Notes: generated from the letters alone by a model not told the origin. A stretch of 64,000 nucleotides of DNA from DATMTS01 sp035564555 (GCA_035564555.1 DATMTS010000115.1:22899-86898), one strand, 5' to 3'. Positions 31,841 to 40,945 are shown, counted from the first letter of the stretch. A program made the numbers and translations.

Positions 31841-33363
31841 CCATCGCGAGAACGAGTTGCGTCGCGCTGCAGGGACTCGACGGTGCTCTCGTCGACGTCG
31901 AGGCGGACATCGCATCCGGTCTGCCGTCGTTCACGATCATCGGCCTGCCGGATGCGGCGCTGGCCGAGGCGCGCGACCGGGTGCGCGCGGCGGCGGCGAA
32001 TTCGGGCTGCCCGTTGACCACGCACAAGCTCACGATCAACCTGTCGCCGGCATCGCTGCCGAAGCACGGTTCGGCGTTCGATCTCGCCATCGCGCTCGCC
32101 AGCCTGGCGGCCGCCGGCGCCGTGTCCGCCGGGTCGGTGGCATCCGCCGTGCATCTGGGCGAACTGGCTCTGGACGGTCGGCTGCGTCCGATGGCAGGCG
32201 TGCTGCCCGCCGTGCTCGGCGCCGCGCGAGCCGGTGCAGAACGCGTGATGGTGCCCGCCGGCAACGCGGACGAGGCACGGCTGGTGCCGCACATCGAGGT
32301 CATCCCGGTCGCGTCGTTGCGCGAAGCGGCGATCCGGCACGGTGGCGACTACCTGCCGGAGGATGTCGAAGCGTGGCCGGCGCCCGCGATCGACGACTCG
32401 GCGGATGAGACACCCGATCTGGCCGATGTGATCGGCAACGAAGAGGCGGTGCAGGCGTTGCTCGTCGCCGCCGCCGGCGGGCATCACGTCTTTCTGCTCG
32501 GACCGCCGGGCGCAGGCAAGACCATGCTGGCGGAACGGCTGCCGGGTCTGCTGCCGGATCTCGATCGTGGGGCATCGCTGGAGGCGACCTCGATCCGGTC
32601 TCTGACCGGACTGCCCGTCGGTGGCCGGCTGGTGACTCGTCCGCCGTTCGAGGCGCCGCATCACACGGCGACGGCTGCGGCCATCGTGGGCGGTGGCAGT
32701 GGCCGGATCCGCCCCGGGGCCGCGGTTCGCGCGGCGCACGGCGTTCTCTTCCTCGACGAGGCGCCTGAGTTCCCGTCGTCGGTGCTCGACGTGCTGCGTC
32801 AGCCGCTCGAGTCCGGATGCATCCGCATCCACCGGGCGTCGGGATCGGCCGTGTTCCCCGGACGATTCCAGCTCGTGCTCGCCGCCAATCCGTGCCCGTG
32901 CGGTCAGTACGGCGCTCCCGACTCGGAGTGCGCGTGCGCTCCGTTCGCCCGCAGACGATATCTCTCCCGCATCTCGGGCCCGCTGATGGACCGCATCGAC
33001 GTGCGCCTCACGCTGCGACGCATCACCGCGGTGCAACTGCGACTGAACGATGACGGCCATGCGCTGCCGAGCGCCGCGGCACGGCAGCGCGTCGCCCAGG
33101 CGCGCCGCGCGGCGGCGGAGCGGCTGAGCGGAACTCCGTGGCGGATGAACGGCGAGGTGCCGGGCAGTTGGTTGCGCGACCGGCGCAACGGGTTGGGTCG
33201 AACAGCGACGAGCGCTCTCGATCGTGCCCTGGAGCACGGAGCGATAACGATGCGCGGCTACGACCGTGCACTGCGGATGGCGTGGTCGGTCGCCGACATC
33301 GCGGGTGCGACGCATCCATCGGCGGAGCACGTCGGCACCGCGCTGCTGTTGAGGAAGGGGTGA
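31837..33363 (+). CDS. comM: ComM / Mg-chelatase-like AAA+ ATPase (YifB family)
   Basis: AAA+ helicase that in naturally competent bacteria extends branch migration during transformation. The 508-residue protein has the N-terminal Lon-protease-like domain (GLPSFTIIGLPDAALAEARDRV), Walker A LLGPPGAGKTMLAERLPGLL (~222), the family insertion APHHTATAAAIVGGG, Walker B GVLFLDEAPEF (~305), a Cys cluster CPCGQYG...CACAP (~352) and the sensor R of LSRISGPLMDRIDV. The GTG overlaps the yraN stop. Competence machinery such as ComEC is not in the window. Confidence 0.94.
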   Translation: MTIARTSCVALQGLDGALVDVEADIASGLPSFTIIGLPDAALAEARDRVRAAAANSGCPLTTHKLTINLSPASLPKHGSAFDLAIALASLAAAGAVSAGSVASAVHLGELALDGRLRPMAGVLPAVLGAARAGAERVMVPAGNADEARLVPHIEVIPVASLREAAIRHGGDYLPEDVEAWPAPAIDDSADETPDLADVIGNEEAVQALLVAAAGGHHVFLLGPPGAGKTMLAERLPGLLPDLDRGASLEATSIRSLTGLPVGGRLVTRPPFEAPHHTATAAAIVGGGSGRIRPGAAVRAAHGVLFLDEAPEFPSSVLDVLRQPLESGCIRIHRASGSAVFPGRFQLVLAANPCPCGQYGAPDSECACAPFARRRYLSRISGPLMDRIDVRLTLRRITAVQLRLNDDGHALPSAAARQRVAQARRAAAERLSGTPWRMNGEVPGSWLRDRRNGLGRTATSALDRALEHGAITMRGYDRALRMAWSVADIAGATHPSAEHVGTALLLRKG

Positions 33364-33367
33364 GGGC

Positions 33368-34597
33368 ATGAGCATGTTCGGACTCGACGACGCCTCGGTC
33401 ACGACGGCGATCGCGGCGGTGCGCGGGGAACAGGAGGGCGGCAGTGCGGAGGTCCGCGAGTGCTTCGCCCGCGTCGCCTGGCACGTGATGGCCGAGCCGG
33501 GCGACAGGGCCGCCGGTCGCCTGATCGGAGCTCTCGGCGCGGCACACGCGCTCTCGACCGTGCTCGCCGGTCGCGGTGCCCAGGATGTCGCAGCGGAGGT
33601 GCGCGACGCACTCGGCGACCCGGAGGCGATGTCACCCGGGCTCATCGAGGAGGCAATGGCTCGATGGAGGCCACGCATGCTCTCCCGCGACGTGCTGCGG
33701 TCCGTGACCCTCGCCGCACGGGTAGGCGCCGCCCTGCTCATGCCCGGCGACGGACGATGGCCCTCGCGTCTGGACGATCTCGGGGAGCACGCTCCCGTCC
33801 TGCTGTGGTGGCGAGGGCCGCTCGATCCGGCCGTCGCGAGCGAACGGGCCATCGCGATCGTCGGTTCGCGAGCGGCGACCGGGTACGGCGAGCACGTTGC
33901 TGCCGAACTCGCCGGCGGCCTCGTCGAACGAGGCATCACCGTCGTATCCGGTGCCGCATACGGCATCGACGGCATGGCCCATCGGGCTGCCTTGGCGACC
34001 GGCGGCGGTACCGCGGCCTACCTGGCCGGTGGGATCGACCGGTTCTACCCCGCCGGTCACGACGATCTGCTGCAGCAGATCGTCCAGCGCGGGGCGGTCG
34101 CATCGGAGGTTCCGTGCGGCACGGCACCCGCACGATGGAGGTTCCTTGCTCGCAACCGGCTCATCGCCGCAGGCAGCGGTGCGACCATCGTGGTCGAGGC
34201 GGGGCGCCGCTCGGGTTCGAACAACACCGCGGCGCACGCGGCGGAACTCGGCCGTCCGCTGGGTGCTGTGCCGGGCCCGGTGACCTCGGCGTCGTCGGTC
34301 GGATGCCATCGGTTGCTGCGCGAGTTCGACGCCGTCTGCGTGACGAGCGCGGCGGAGGCAGCCGAACTGATCGACGGACCGGCCGAAGAGGAACCCGGAC
34401 GCCTCGGACCGCGCGATGACGTTCAGATCAGGGTGCTCGACGCCCTCAGCACCCGTTCGCAACGCGACACCCTCGACATCGCCCGCCGCGCCGGTCTTGC
34501 CACCGGCAGCGTGCTCGGGGCTCTCGGTGTGCTGCAGCTCGAAGGCGCGGTGCGCGAGGCCGAGAGGGGCTGGCTGGCCGTGCCGCGCAGGCGGTGA
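33368..34597 (+). CDS. dprA: DNA-processing protein DprA/Smf
   Basis: Loads RecA on incoming single-stranded DNA in transformation. The 409-residue protein has an N-terminal helical extension, the Rossmann core with AIVGSRAATGYGEHVAAEL (~160), VVSGAAYGIDGMAHRAAL (~190), LAGGIDRFYP, SEVPCG and FLARNRLIAAGS (RFxxRNRxIA-like, ~260), VEAGRRSGSNNTAAHAAELG, and a C-terminal winged-helix DML1-like region (TLDIARRAGLATGSVLGALGVL). It starts 4 bases after comM. Confidence 0.95.
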   Translation: MSMFGLDDASVTTAIAAVRGEQEGGSAEVRECFARVAWHVMAEPGDRAAGRLIGALGAAHALSTVLAGRGAQDVAAEVRDALGDPEAMSPGLIEEAMARWRPRMLSRDVLRSVTLAARVGAALLMPGDGRWPSRLDDLGEHAPVLLWWRGPLDPAVASERAIAIVGSRAATGYGEHVAAELAGGLVERGITVVSGAAYGIDGMAHRAALATGGGTAAYLAGGIDRFYPAGHDDLLQQIVQRGAVASEVPCGTAPARWRFLARNRLIAAGSGATIVVEAGRRSGSNNTAAHAAELGRPLGAVPGPVTSASSVGCHRLLREFDAVCVTSAAEAAELIDGPAEEEPGRLGPRDDVQIRVLDALSTRSQRDTLDIARRAGLATGSVLGALGVLQLEGAVREAERGWLAVPRRR

Positions 34598-34605
34598 CAC
34601 CGTCA

Positions 34606-34643
<38 letters not shown>

Positions 34644-34682
34644 AATCGTGCGTGGCGCGCACCCGGATCGACTCGTCGTGGG

Positions 34683-34688
34683 CATGCT
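34683..34688 (+). promoter_or_regulatory. Possible -10 hexamer of xerC
   Basis: CATGCT lies six bases before the ATG at 34695; only the A2 and T6 positions fit. Confidence 0.25.
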
Positions 34689-34694
34689 TGAGAC

Positions 34695-35636
34695 ATGCGG
34701 TTGGATTCGGCGGTCGACGAGTTCGCGCTCGCGATGCGCGCAGAGCGCGGGCTGTCTGCGCACACGATCCGGGCATACGGTTCCGATCTGCGTTCGCTGG
34801 CCGAGTTCGCTCGCCAGAGGGGCATCCAGGACGCCGAGCAGGTGGATCTCGCCGCCTTGCGCGACTGGCTGTGGCGGGATACGCAACTGGGCCGGGCGAA
34901 GTCGACCATCGCGCGCCGGGCGGCCACCGCCCGAGCCTTCACCGCCTGGCTCACGCGCACCGGGCAGACCGGGGCCGACGCCGGCGCGCGACTGCGCAGC
35001 CCGAAGCCCGACCGCAAGCTGCCCCGCGTCATCGCGGCGCAGCCGTTGGCGCAGTTGCTGCAGGGGATGCAGGAGCGGGCGAGAACCGGCGACCCGAGAG
35101 CGATCCGCGATCTGGCTGTCGTTGAATTGTTGTACGCGTCGGGACTGCGGGTGTCAGAACTGGTGGGGCTCGATCCGGACGACGTCGATCTCGACCGGCT
35201 CACCGTCCGCGTGCTCGGCAAGGGATCGAAGGAACGCGTCGTCCCGTTCGGGGTGCCGGCCTTGAACGCCGTGGTCGACTATCTGCGTCAGGCCCGGCCG
35301 ATACTTCTCGCGGCCGCCTCGGCAGAACCCGTCTCTTCCGGTCGTGGCACCCGCGAAACATCCGCGTTGTTCATCTCATCGACGGGTCGCAGGCTGGGCG
35401 TGCGAAGCGTGTATTCGCTGGTGGCGCGATTGCTTTCGGACGTACCGGGCTCCGGGCCATCGGGTCCGCACGCATTGCGGCACACCGCCGCGACGCACCT
35501 GCTCGATGGCGGCGCCGACTTGCGCGCCGTGCAGGAGCTGCTCGGGCACGCGAGCCTGGGTACCACCCAGATCTACACGCAGGTCTCGGCGGAGCGCCTC
35601 AAGGAGACCTATCGCCGGGCGCACCCCCGGGCCTGA
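34695..35636 (+). CDS. xerC: Tyrosine recombinase XerC
   Basis: Site-specific recombinase resolving chromosome dimers at dif with XerD. The 313-residue protein has the N-terminal SAM-like core-binding domain (FALAMRAERGLSAHTIRAYGSDLRSLAEF) and the catalytic domain with all active-site residues: Arg in LLYASGLRVSELVGL, Lys in VLGKGSKERVVPFG, HALRHTAATHLLDGGADL (H-x-x-R), GHASLGTTQIYTQV (His and nucleophile Tyr). It is not a phage integrase, as shown by its position after dprA and its length. Confidence 0.94.
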   Translation: MRLDSAVDEFALAMRAERGLSAHTIRAYGSDLRSLAEFARQRGIQDAEQVDLAALRDWLWRDTQLGRAKSTIARRAATARAFTAWLTRTGQTGADAGARLRSPKPDRKLPRVIAAQPLAQLLQGMQERARTGDPRAIRDLAVVELLYASGLRVSELVGLDPDDVDLDRLTVRVLGKGSKERVVPFGVPALNAVVDYLRQARPILLAAASAEPVSSGRGTRETSALFISSTGRRLGVRSVYSLVARLLSDVPGSGPSGPHALRHTAATHLLDGGADLRAVQELLGHASLGTTQIYTQVSAERLKETYRRAHPRA

Positions 35637-35708
35637 ACGCGCGCGACCATCCCCGCAGGGCTGGTAGGAACCAGGCTGCCGACGGTCTTGCCGCGGTGCC
35701 GGTGCGCG

Positions 35709-36263
35709 TCAACGCAGTGGTAGCAGCACCGCCCGCGGCACGCTGCCGAGATAGAGCATCGGGGAGACGTAGTCGCCGTGCAGTCGAACGCCCAGGTGCA
35801 GGCAGGATCCGTCGCAATGACCACCCGCGGCGACGGTGCCGATGCGTTCCCCGCGTCGTACCAACCTGCCCGGTTCGAGCGAACCCGACACCGGTTCCAT
35901 GCTGCTGAGCAGGTCGCCGGCGTGTTCGAGCGTGAGCACGGGCCGGTCGACCACACGCCCCGAGAACCGAACAATGCCGTCTGCCGGTGCGTAGACCGGG
36001 GCACCCCGGCTGGCCGCGATGTCGATCCCGCGATGTCCGGCCGCGTAGCGTGTCGCAGGCGCTTCGAACTGCCGCAGGAGCGTCCACGGCGCGTCCACCG
36101 GCCAGTGCCATGCGGGTTCACCGACATCGTCGCGACCGGGCGCCGAGCCGCTCGTGCCTGCTGCGCCCGTGGTCTGCGCTGCGCCCGGCGCGCCGAGACC
36201 CGCCACCAAGAACGCGCTCAGCGCCGCGACACCGAAGACCCTGACCGGCCAATGCGTCATCAT
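35709..36263 (-). CDS. Secreted M23-family (LytM) peptidase
   Basis: A 184-residue exported cell-wall peptidase-like protein. Residues 1-29 are a signal peptide (FGVAALSAFLVAGLGAPGAAQ). The M23 domain has the zinc motif GHRGIDIAAS (His...Asp, ~78-87) and SCLHLGVRLHGDYVSPMLYL (~150). The usual HxH is C-x-H here, so the zinc-ligand His is kept and the other His is replaced by Cys, a variant I recall in related actinobacterial proteins. It lies between xerC and rpsB, a typical actinobacterial place. Convergent with xerC; the 72-bp gap shows no strong terminator. Confidence 0.87.
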   Translation of the reverse strand: MMTHWPVRVFGVAALSAFLVAGLGAPGAAQTTGAAGTSGSAPGRDDVGEPAWHWPVDAPWTLLRQFEAPATRYAAGHRGIDIAASRGAPVYAPADGIVRFSGRVVDRPVLTLEHAGDLLSSMEPVSGSLEPGRLVRRGERIGTVAAGGHCDGSCLHLGVRLHGDYVSPMLYLGSVPRAVLLPLR

Positions 36264-36450
36264 GCGGCAAGTGTGCCCCCGACGGCCTGCGCGTGCGGCT
36301 CAGATGGCCGTGAAACGGCACAACCGAGCGATGACCGGCCTGTTGAGGCGGAGCGGCGGATCCGCGCGAAACGACGGCCAGCGCCCGGGCAACCTCTTGC
36401 GACACCGTGCGAGCGGGGGAGTAGCTTGTCGGCAAAGGGGAGGAGAGACC

Positions 36451-37959
36451 ATGTCGCAGAAGCAGGGTTCGAAGGCGAGCGATTCGCACCGGCGCAGTTC
36501 GTCCGCTGGAGCGGCCGAAGAGGCGGCCGAGGAGAACGCGGGGTCCGCGAACAGAGCCAAGATCCTCGGAATCACGATCTCGGCGGCGCTGGGGGGCCTC
36601 CTGTTCGGATTCGACACCTCGGTGATCAACGGCGCCGTCGATTCCATCAAGAGCACGTTCCACCTCGGCTCGGCCGCGATCGGCTTCACCGTGGCGATCA
36701 CACTGATCGGCTGCGCGATCGGCGCCTGGTTCGCAGGGCAGCTCGCCGACGTGTGGGGGCGCAAGTGGGTCATGCTGCTGGCAGCGATCCTGTTCGTGGC
36801 GAGCTCGATCGGTTCCGGGCTCGCGTTCGCCGACTGGTTCCTGATGGCATGGCGATTGATCGGCGGTCTCGCGATCGGCATCGCGTCGGTGATCGCGCCC
36901 GCCTACATCGGCGAGATCGCGCCGGCCAGGCTGCGCGGCGGGCTCAGTTCCCTGCAGCAACTGGCGATCACGCTCGGCATCTTCGTCGCGCTGCTCTCGG
37001 ACGCAGCACTGGCGGGATCGAACGGAGACGCCGCCCGCCCGCTCTGGTTCGGCGTCGAAGCCTGGCGTTGGATGCTGCTGGTCGGCGTGGTCCCAGCGGT
37101 GGTCTACGGACTGCTCTCCCTGTCGATCCCGGAATCGCCGCAGTACCTGCTGCGCCGAGGACGCCGGGATGAGGCCGGTCACGTCGTGCGTGATGTCACC
37201 GGCGCGATCGACGTCTCCAAACGGCTCGACGAGATCCAGGAAAGCCTTGAGAACGAGCGTCGCACGAGCTATCGCGACCTGCGCGGCCCGGCGCTCGGGC
37301 TGCAGCCGATCCTCTGGGTCGGCATCGGCATGGCCGCCTTCCAGCAACTCGTGGGCATCAACGCGATCTTCTACTACTCGACGACCCTGTGGAAATCCGT
37401 CGGCTTCAGCTCGGCCGACTCGTTCGTCACCTCGGTCATCACCTCGGTCATCAACGTGGTTCTCACCTTCGTGGCGATCCTGTTCGTCGACCGGGTCGGG
37501 CGCAAGTCGCTTCTGCTGTGGGGTTCCGCAGGCATGTTCGTCGGCCTCGTGCTCGCGTCGATCTCGTTCTCCCAGGCACACGGCAGCGGCAACGACATCA
37601 CCCTCCCTCAGCCCTGGGGAGTCATCGCGCTGATCGGCGCGAACCTGTTCGTGATCTTCTTCGCCGCGACCTGGGGCCCGGTCATGTGGGTGGTCCTCGG
37701 AGAGGTGTTCCCGAACAAGATCCGCGGTCTCGGTCTCGGCATCGCTGCCGCCTTCAACTGGGTGTTCAATTTCCTCGTCACGCTGCTCTTCCCGATCATG
37801 AGCCAGGCGGTGGGCCTCGGCTTCGTGTACGCGGGCTTCGCCCTGTTCGCCGCCATCTCGTTCTGGTTCGTCTACGCAGCGCTGCCCGAGGTGACCGGTC
37901 TCGAACTGGAGGACAAGACGAAGCTGGATCGCCTGCACAGGCAGCGCGCCGCCTCCTGA
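36451..37959 (+). CDS. Sugar porter family MFS transporter
   Basis: A proton-sugar symporter-type carrier of 502 residues with twelve membrane segments after a ~35-residue Ser/Ala/Glu-rich N-terminus. Sugar-porter signatures are clear: GGLLFGFDTSVINGA (~50), DVWGRKWVML (~98), RLIGGLAIGIASVIAPAYIGE, PESPQYLLRRGRRDEA (~230), QQLVGINAIFYYS (~300), VDRVGRKSLLLWG (~345) and the C-terminal PEVTGLELED. The sugar is not decidable. The ATG at 36451 follows GAGGAGAG. A promoter is possible at TTGCGA (36397) and TAGCTT (36422), spacer 19. It separates the M23 gene from rpsB. Confidence 0.9.
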   Translation: MSQKQGSKASDSHRRSSSAGAAEEAAEENAGSANRAKILGITISAALGGLLFGFDTSVINGAVDSIKSTFHLGSAAIGFTVAITLIGCAIGAWFAGQLADVWGRKWVMLLAAILFVASSIGSGLAFADWFLMAWRLIGGLAIGIASVIAPAYIGEIAPARLRGGLSSLQQLAITLGIFVALLSDAALAGSNGDAARPLWFGVEAWRWMLLVGVVPAVVYGLLSLSIPESPQYLLRRGRRDEAGHVVRDVTGAIDVSKRLDEIQESLENERRTSYRDLRGPALGLQPILWVGIGMAAFQQLVGINAIFYYSTTLWKSVGFSSADSFVTSVITSVINVVLTFVAILFVDRVGRKSLLLWGSAGMFVGLVLASISFSQAHGSGNDITLPQPWGVIALIGANLFVIFFAATWGPVMWVVLGEVFPNKIRGLGLGIAAAFNWVFNFLVTLLFPIMSQAVGLGFVYAGFALFAAISFWFVYAALPEVTGLELEDKTKLDRLHRQRAAS

Positions 37960-37980
37960 TCGGCGGCACCGCCCGGATGC

Positions 37981-37986
37981 TATGAT
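37981..37986 (+). promoter_or_regulatory. Putative -10 hexamer of rpsB-tsf
   Basis: TATGAT is the best -10 match in the rpsB upstream region. Transcription from about 37993 would give a structured leader of roughly 190 bases. A clear -35 is not evident. Confidence 0.5.
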
Positions 37987-37994
37987 TCTGGGAG

Positions 37995-38169
37995 CACCCC
38001 GTTCGTCGGGGTGACTACGCGCGCCCACCTGAGGTGGGGCATCCATCGGTCTTCGACGGCAACGTCGTGAGCGGATGCCTGCCGGGGCGCCAGGAGCGCG
38101 GGACCGACCGGTCCCGGCGAAGAACCGAGTGGCATCCGCATCGCACGCCGTGCGTCGCGCACGGATGCC
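37995..38169 (+). promoter_or_regulatory. Structured rpsB 5' leader with alternative pairings
   Basis: Visible helices: CACCCCG/CGGGGTG (37995-38013), CCCACC/GGTGGG (38024-38038) and GGGACC/GGTCCC (38100-38115). The octamer GGCATCCG at 38131-38138 can pair with CGGATGCC either at 38072-38079 or at 38162-38169; the two are mutually exclusive. The second pairing forms a hairpin that ends five bases before the rpsB Shine-Dalgarno sequence. This layout could support autoregulation by S2, which is known for rpsB elsewhere. CGGATGC is a frequent word in this genome, so chance must be considered. Confidence 0.4.
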
Positions 38170-38185
38170 GGAATGGAGAACGGCC

Positions 38186-39190
38186 ATGGCCGTTGTAACG
38201 ATGCGCCAGCTGTTGGACAGCGGCGTGCACTTCGGGCACCAGACCCGACGGTGGAACCCGAAGATGAAGCGCTTCATCCTGACGGAGCGAAGCGGCAGCT
38301 ACATCATCGACCTGCAGCAGTCGCTCACGTACATCGACAAGACTTTCGAGTTCGTCAAGGAGACGGTCGCCCACGGCGGCACGATCCTCTTCGTCGGTAC
38401 GAAGAAGCAGGCGCAGAACGCGATCTCGGAGCAGGCCACCCGCGTCGGCCAGCCCTACGTCAACCAGCGCTGGCTCGGTGGTCTGCTGACCAACTTCCAG
38501 ACCGTTTCCAAGCGACTCGCCCGCATGAAAGAGCTCGAAGAGCTCGACTTCGAGGGCACCACGAGCGGCTTCACCAAGAAGGAGCTGCTCATCAAGAAGC
38601 GTGAGCTCGACAAGCTGCACAAGTCGCTGGGCGGCATCCGCAACCTGACGAAGACGCCGAGCGCGCTCTGGGTGGTGGACACCAAGAAGGAGCACCTGGC
38701 GATCGACGAGGCCAAGAAGCTGGGCATCCCGGTGATCGGCATCCTCGACACCAACTGCGACCCCGACGAGGTGCAGTACCCGATCCCGGGCAACGATGAC
38801 GCGATCCGTTCGGTGAGCCTGCTCACCCGCATCGTCGCCGACGCCGCAGCCGAGGGCCTCATCCAGCGTCACCAGAAGCCCGAAGAGGGCCAGGAGCCGG
38901 CAGAACCGCTGGCCGAGTGGGAGCGCGAGCTGCTCGAGACCTCATCGGAGGCGACGCCCGAGCAGTCCAGCGCCGAGACGGAGAAGGTCGCCGATCTCGA
39001 CGAGGCCAAGAGCGAAGCCGACACCGTGATCGCCACCGAGCAGGCGGCCGAGGGCCAGGCAGCGACCGAGTCGCAGGATGACGCGACGGCTGCGGCCGAG
39101 GTCGCACCCGAGGTCGCCGCGGCAGACGAGGCGGCGCGCGCCGAAGAAGCCGAAGAAGCGGCGACCGAGTCGGTCCCCGAGCCCAAGTAA
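38186..39190 (+). CDS. rpsB: 30S ribosomal protein S2 with long acidic C-terminal extension
   Basis: Structural protein of the 30S subunit needed for S1 binding and initiation. The S2 core covers residues 1-~230 (VTMRQLLDSGVHFGHQTRRW, LFVGTKKQAQNAI, PYVNQRWLGGLLTNFQTV, ALWVVDTKKEHLAIDEAKKL, GIPVIGILDTNCDP). A tail of about 90-100 residues, rich in Glu and Ala (EATPEQSSAETEKVAD ... EEAATESVPEPK), follows, giving 334 residues. The ATG at 38186 has GGAGAA upstream. Operon with tsf. Confidence 0.96.
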   Translation: MAVVTMRQLLDSGVHFGHQTRRWNPKMKRFILTERSGSYIIDLQQSLTYIDKTFEFVKETVAHGGTILFVGTKKQAQNAISEQATRVGQPYVNQRWLGGLLTNFQTVSKRLARMKELEELDFEGTTSGFTKKELLIKKRELDKLHKSLGGIRNLTKTPSALWVVDTKKEHLAIDEAKKLGIPVIGILDTNCDPDEVQYPIPGNDDAIRSVSLLTRIVADAAAEGLIQRHQKPEEGQEPAEPLAEWERELLETSSEATPEQSSAETEKVADLDEAKSEADTVIATEQAAEGQAATESQDDATAAAEVAPEVAAADEAARAEEAEEAATESVPEPK

Positions 39191-39219
39191 GACGTCACTA
39201 CCCACTAGGAGTTCATGCG

Positions 39220-40047
39220 ATGGCGAACATCAGCATTGCCGACATCAAGGCGCTGCGCGAGCAGCTCGGCACCGGCATGGTCGACACGAAGAAGGCGCTC
39301 GAAGAGGCCGACGGAGACGTCGAGAAGGCGACCGAGATCCTGCGTCTGAAGGGGGCGAAGGGCAACGCGAAGCGTGCCGACCGCTCCACCAGCGAGGGCC
39401 TGGTCGCCGCACGCGACGAAGACGGCCGCGCCTACATGATCGAACTCGCCTGCGAGACCGACTTCGTGGCCAAGAGTGACAAGTTCGTCGCGCTCGCCGA
39501 CGGCGTGCTGCACGCCGTCGTCTCGGCCAAGGCGCCCACCCTGGGTGAGGCGCTCGCGGCACCGGCGGCCACCAAGACGGTCGGCGACGTGATCGACGAC
39601 GAGGCCGCGATCCTCGGTGAGAAGGTCGAGTTGCGCCGCGTGGCGACCGTCGAGGGCGAGCATTTCGCGATCTACCTGCACAAGACCTCCAAAGACCTGC
39701 CTCCGCAGGTCGGCGTCATCCTCGGTTACACCGGCGACGACGCGGAGACCGCGCGCAGCATCGCGCAGCACATCTCGTTCGCCAACCCGTCGTATCTGAC
39801 GCGTGAGGACGTGCCGGAGGCCGACGTCGAGAACGAGCGGCGCATCGTCGAGGAGATATCGCGCAACGAGGGCAAGCCGGAGGCCGCGCTGCCGAAGATC
39901 ATCGAGGGCCGGCTCGGAGCCTACTTCAAGCAGGTCGCGCTGCTCGAGCAGGACTACGCCAAGGACAACAAACTGTCCGTCGGCAAGGTCGCAGCCGAGG
40001 CAGGGCTGACCGTCACCGGGTTCGCCCGGTTCAAGGTCGGCGCGTAA
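39220..40047 (+). CDS. tsf: Translation elongation factor Ts
   Basis: Nucleotide-exchange factor for EF-Tu. The 275-residue protein starts ISIADIKALREQLGTGMVDTKKALEEA (UBA-like domain, first ~40 residues) and has the EF-Tu-contacting TDFVAKSDKFVALADG (~82) and the dimerisation region to the C-terminus (VGKVAAEAGLTVTGFARFKVG). AGGAG precedes the ATG. The gene ends 12 bases before a strong terminator. Confidence 0.97.
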   Translation: MANISIADIKALREQLGTGMVDTKKALEEADGDVEKATEILRLKGAKGNAKRADRSTSEGLVAARDEDGRAYMIELACETDFVAKSDKFVALADGVLHAVVSAKAPTLGEALAAPAATKTVGDVIDDEAAILGEKVELRRVATVEGEHFAIYLHKTSKDLPPQVGVILGYTGDDAETARSIAQHISFANPSYLTREDVPEADVENERRIVEEISRNEGKPEAALPKIIEGRLGAYFKQVALLEQDYAKDNKLSVGKVAAEAGLTVTGFARFKVGA

Positions 40048-40058
40048 CACTGCGGATG

Positions 40059-40098
40059 AGGAGTCCGGATCGCCAGCAAGCGATCCGGGCTCCTTTTT
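40059..40098 (+). terminator. Intrinsic terminator after rpsB-tsf
   Basis: A 14-bp stem (AGGAGTCCGGATCG at 40059-40072 against CGATCCGGGCTCCT at 40081-40094, one T/G pairing) with an eight-base loop, followed by TTTTT. It is the clearest rho-independent terminator in the window and separates rpsB-tsf from pyrH. Confidence 0.9.
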
Positions 40099-40144
40099 GC
40101 GCGCTAGTTTAGACACGGTCGGTCAACGGAAGGACCTGGAGCAG

Positions 40145-40858
40145 ATGACGGAAACAGGCAGGCGACGGGTTCTTCTGAAACTGTCGGGCGAAGCGTTCGG
40201 CGGCGGCGCACTCGGCGTCAATCCCGACATCGTGAGCTCGCTGGCACGGGAGATCGCTCGTGCGGCCGAAGACGTCGAGGTCGCCATCGTCGTCGGCGGC
40301 GGTAACTTCTTCCGCGGTGCCGAACTGAGCCAGCGGGGGATGGACCGGGGGCGCGCCGACTACATGGGCATGCTGGGCACCGTCATGAACGCACTGGCAT
40401 TGCAGGATTTCCTCGAGCAGGCCGGTGCCGAGACGCGCGTGCAGTCGGCGATCTCGATGACCCAGGTCGCCGAACCGTACATCCCGCGGCGAGCGGAGCG
40501 CCACCTGGAGAAGGGACGCGTGGTGATCTTCGGCGCCGGCGCCGGTTTGCCGTATTTCTCCACCGACACGGTCGCCGCGCAGCGGGCCCTCGAGATCGGC
40601 GCCGACGCGGTACTGATGGCCAAGAACGGCGTCGACGGACTCTACGACGACGACCCGCGCAAGAATCCGCAGGCGATCAAGCTGCAGCAGATCAGCTACC
40701 AGGAGGCCCTGGTGCAGAATCTCAAGGCCATCGACTCGACGGCGCTGAGCTTGTGCAAAGACAACGGGATGCCGATGGTCATCTTCGGCATCGAACCGGC
40801 CGGTAGCGTGACCGATGCGATCCTCGGCCGTCCGCTCGGCACCCTGGTCGGCAGTTGA
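40145..40858 (+). CDS. pyrH: Uridylate kinase
   Basis: UMP kinase of the amino-acid-kinase fold, making UDP for nucleotide and cell-wall precursors. The 237-residue protein shows VLLKLSGEAFGGG (~10), IVVGGGNFFRGAEL (~52), GADAVLMAKNGVDGLYDDDP (~160) and AIDSTALSLCKDNGMPMVIFG (~200). The ATG at 40145 is followed directly by the conserved kinase start, with GGAG upstream; in-frame upstream codons are not conserved. A -10-like TAGTTT (40105-40110) after the terminator may give it its own promoter with a ~30-base leader. Confidence 0.96.
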   Translation: MTETGRRRVLLKLSGEAFGGGALGVNPDIVSSLAREIARAAEDVEVAIVVGGGNFFRGAELSQRGMDRGRADYMGMLGTVMNALALQDFLEQAGAETRVQSAISMTQVAEPYIPRRAERHLEKGRVVIFGAGAGLPYFSTDTVAAQRALEIGADAVLMAKNGVDGLYDDDPRKNPQAIKLQQISYQEALVQNLKAIDSTALSLCKDNGMPMVIFGIEPAGSVTDAILGRPLGTLVGS

Positions 40859-40945
40859 CCTGAGGTTCCCGGCCGCACAGCGGCACCGGTCGGCCCGGTG
40901 CCCGCTACCTCTAAGCTTGACTCAATCGACACCGAAGGAGTGACC

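Noticed and set aside
31195..33975. Very long open frame (926 codons) on the minus strand across yraN, comM and dprA
   Set aside because: It is antisense to three clearly conserved genes, and its translation is Arg/Pro/Ser-rich low complexity typical of shadow frames in high-GC DNA.
34695..35636. xerC as a phage integrase
   Set aside because: Length, domain layout and the yraN-comM-dprA-xerC order identify the housekeeping recombinase; no phage genes are nearby.
35709..36263. M23 protein as an inactive degenerate peptidase
   Set aside because: Only the first His of HxH is replaced by Cys; the zinc ligands appear intact and similar variants are recalled in related proteins, so inactivity is not supported.
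36118..38277. 719-codon minus-strand frame opposite the sugar transporter
   Set aside because: The plus-strand product is a textbook sugar porter; the minus frame has no recognisable domain.
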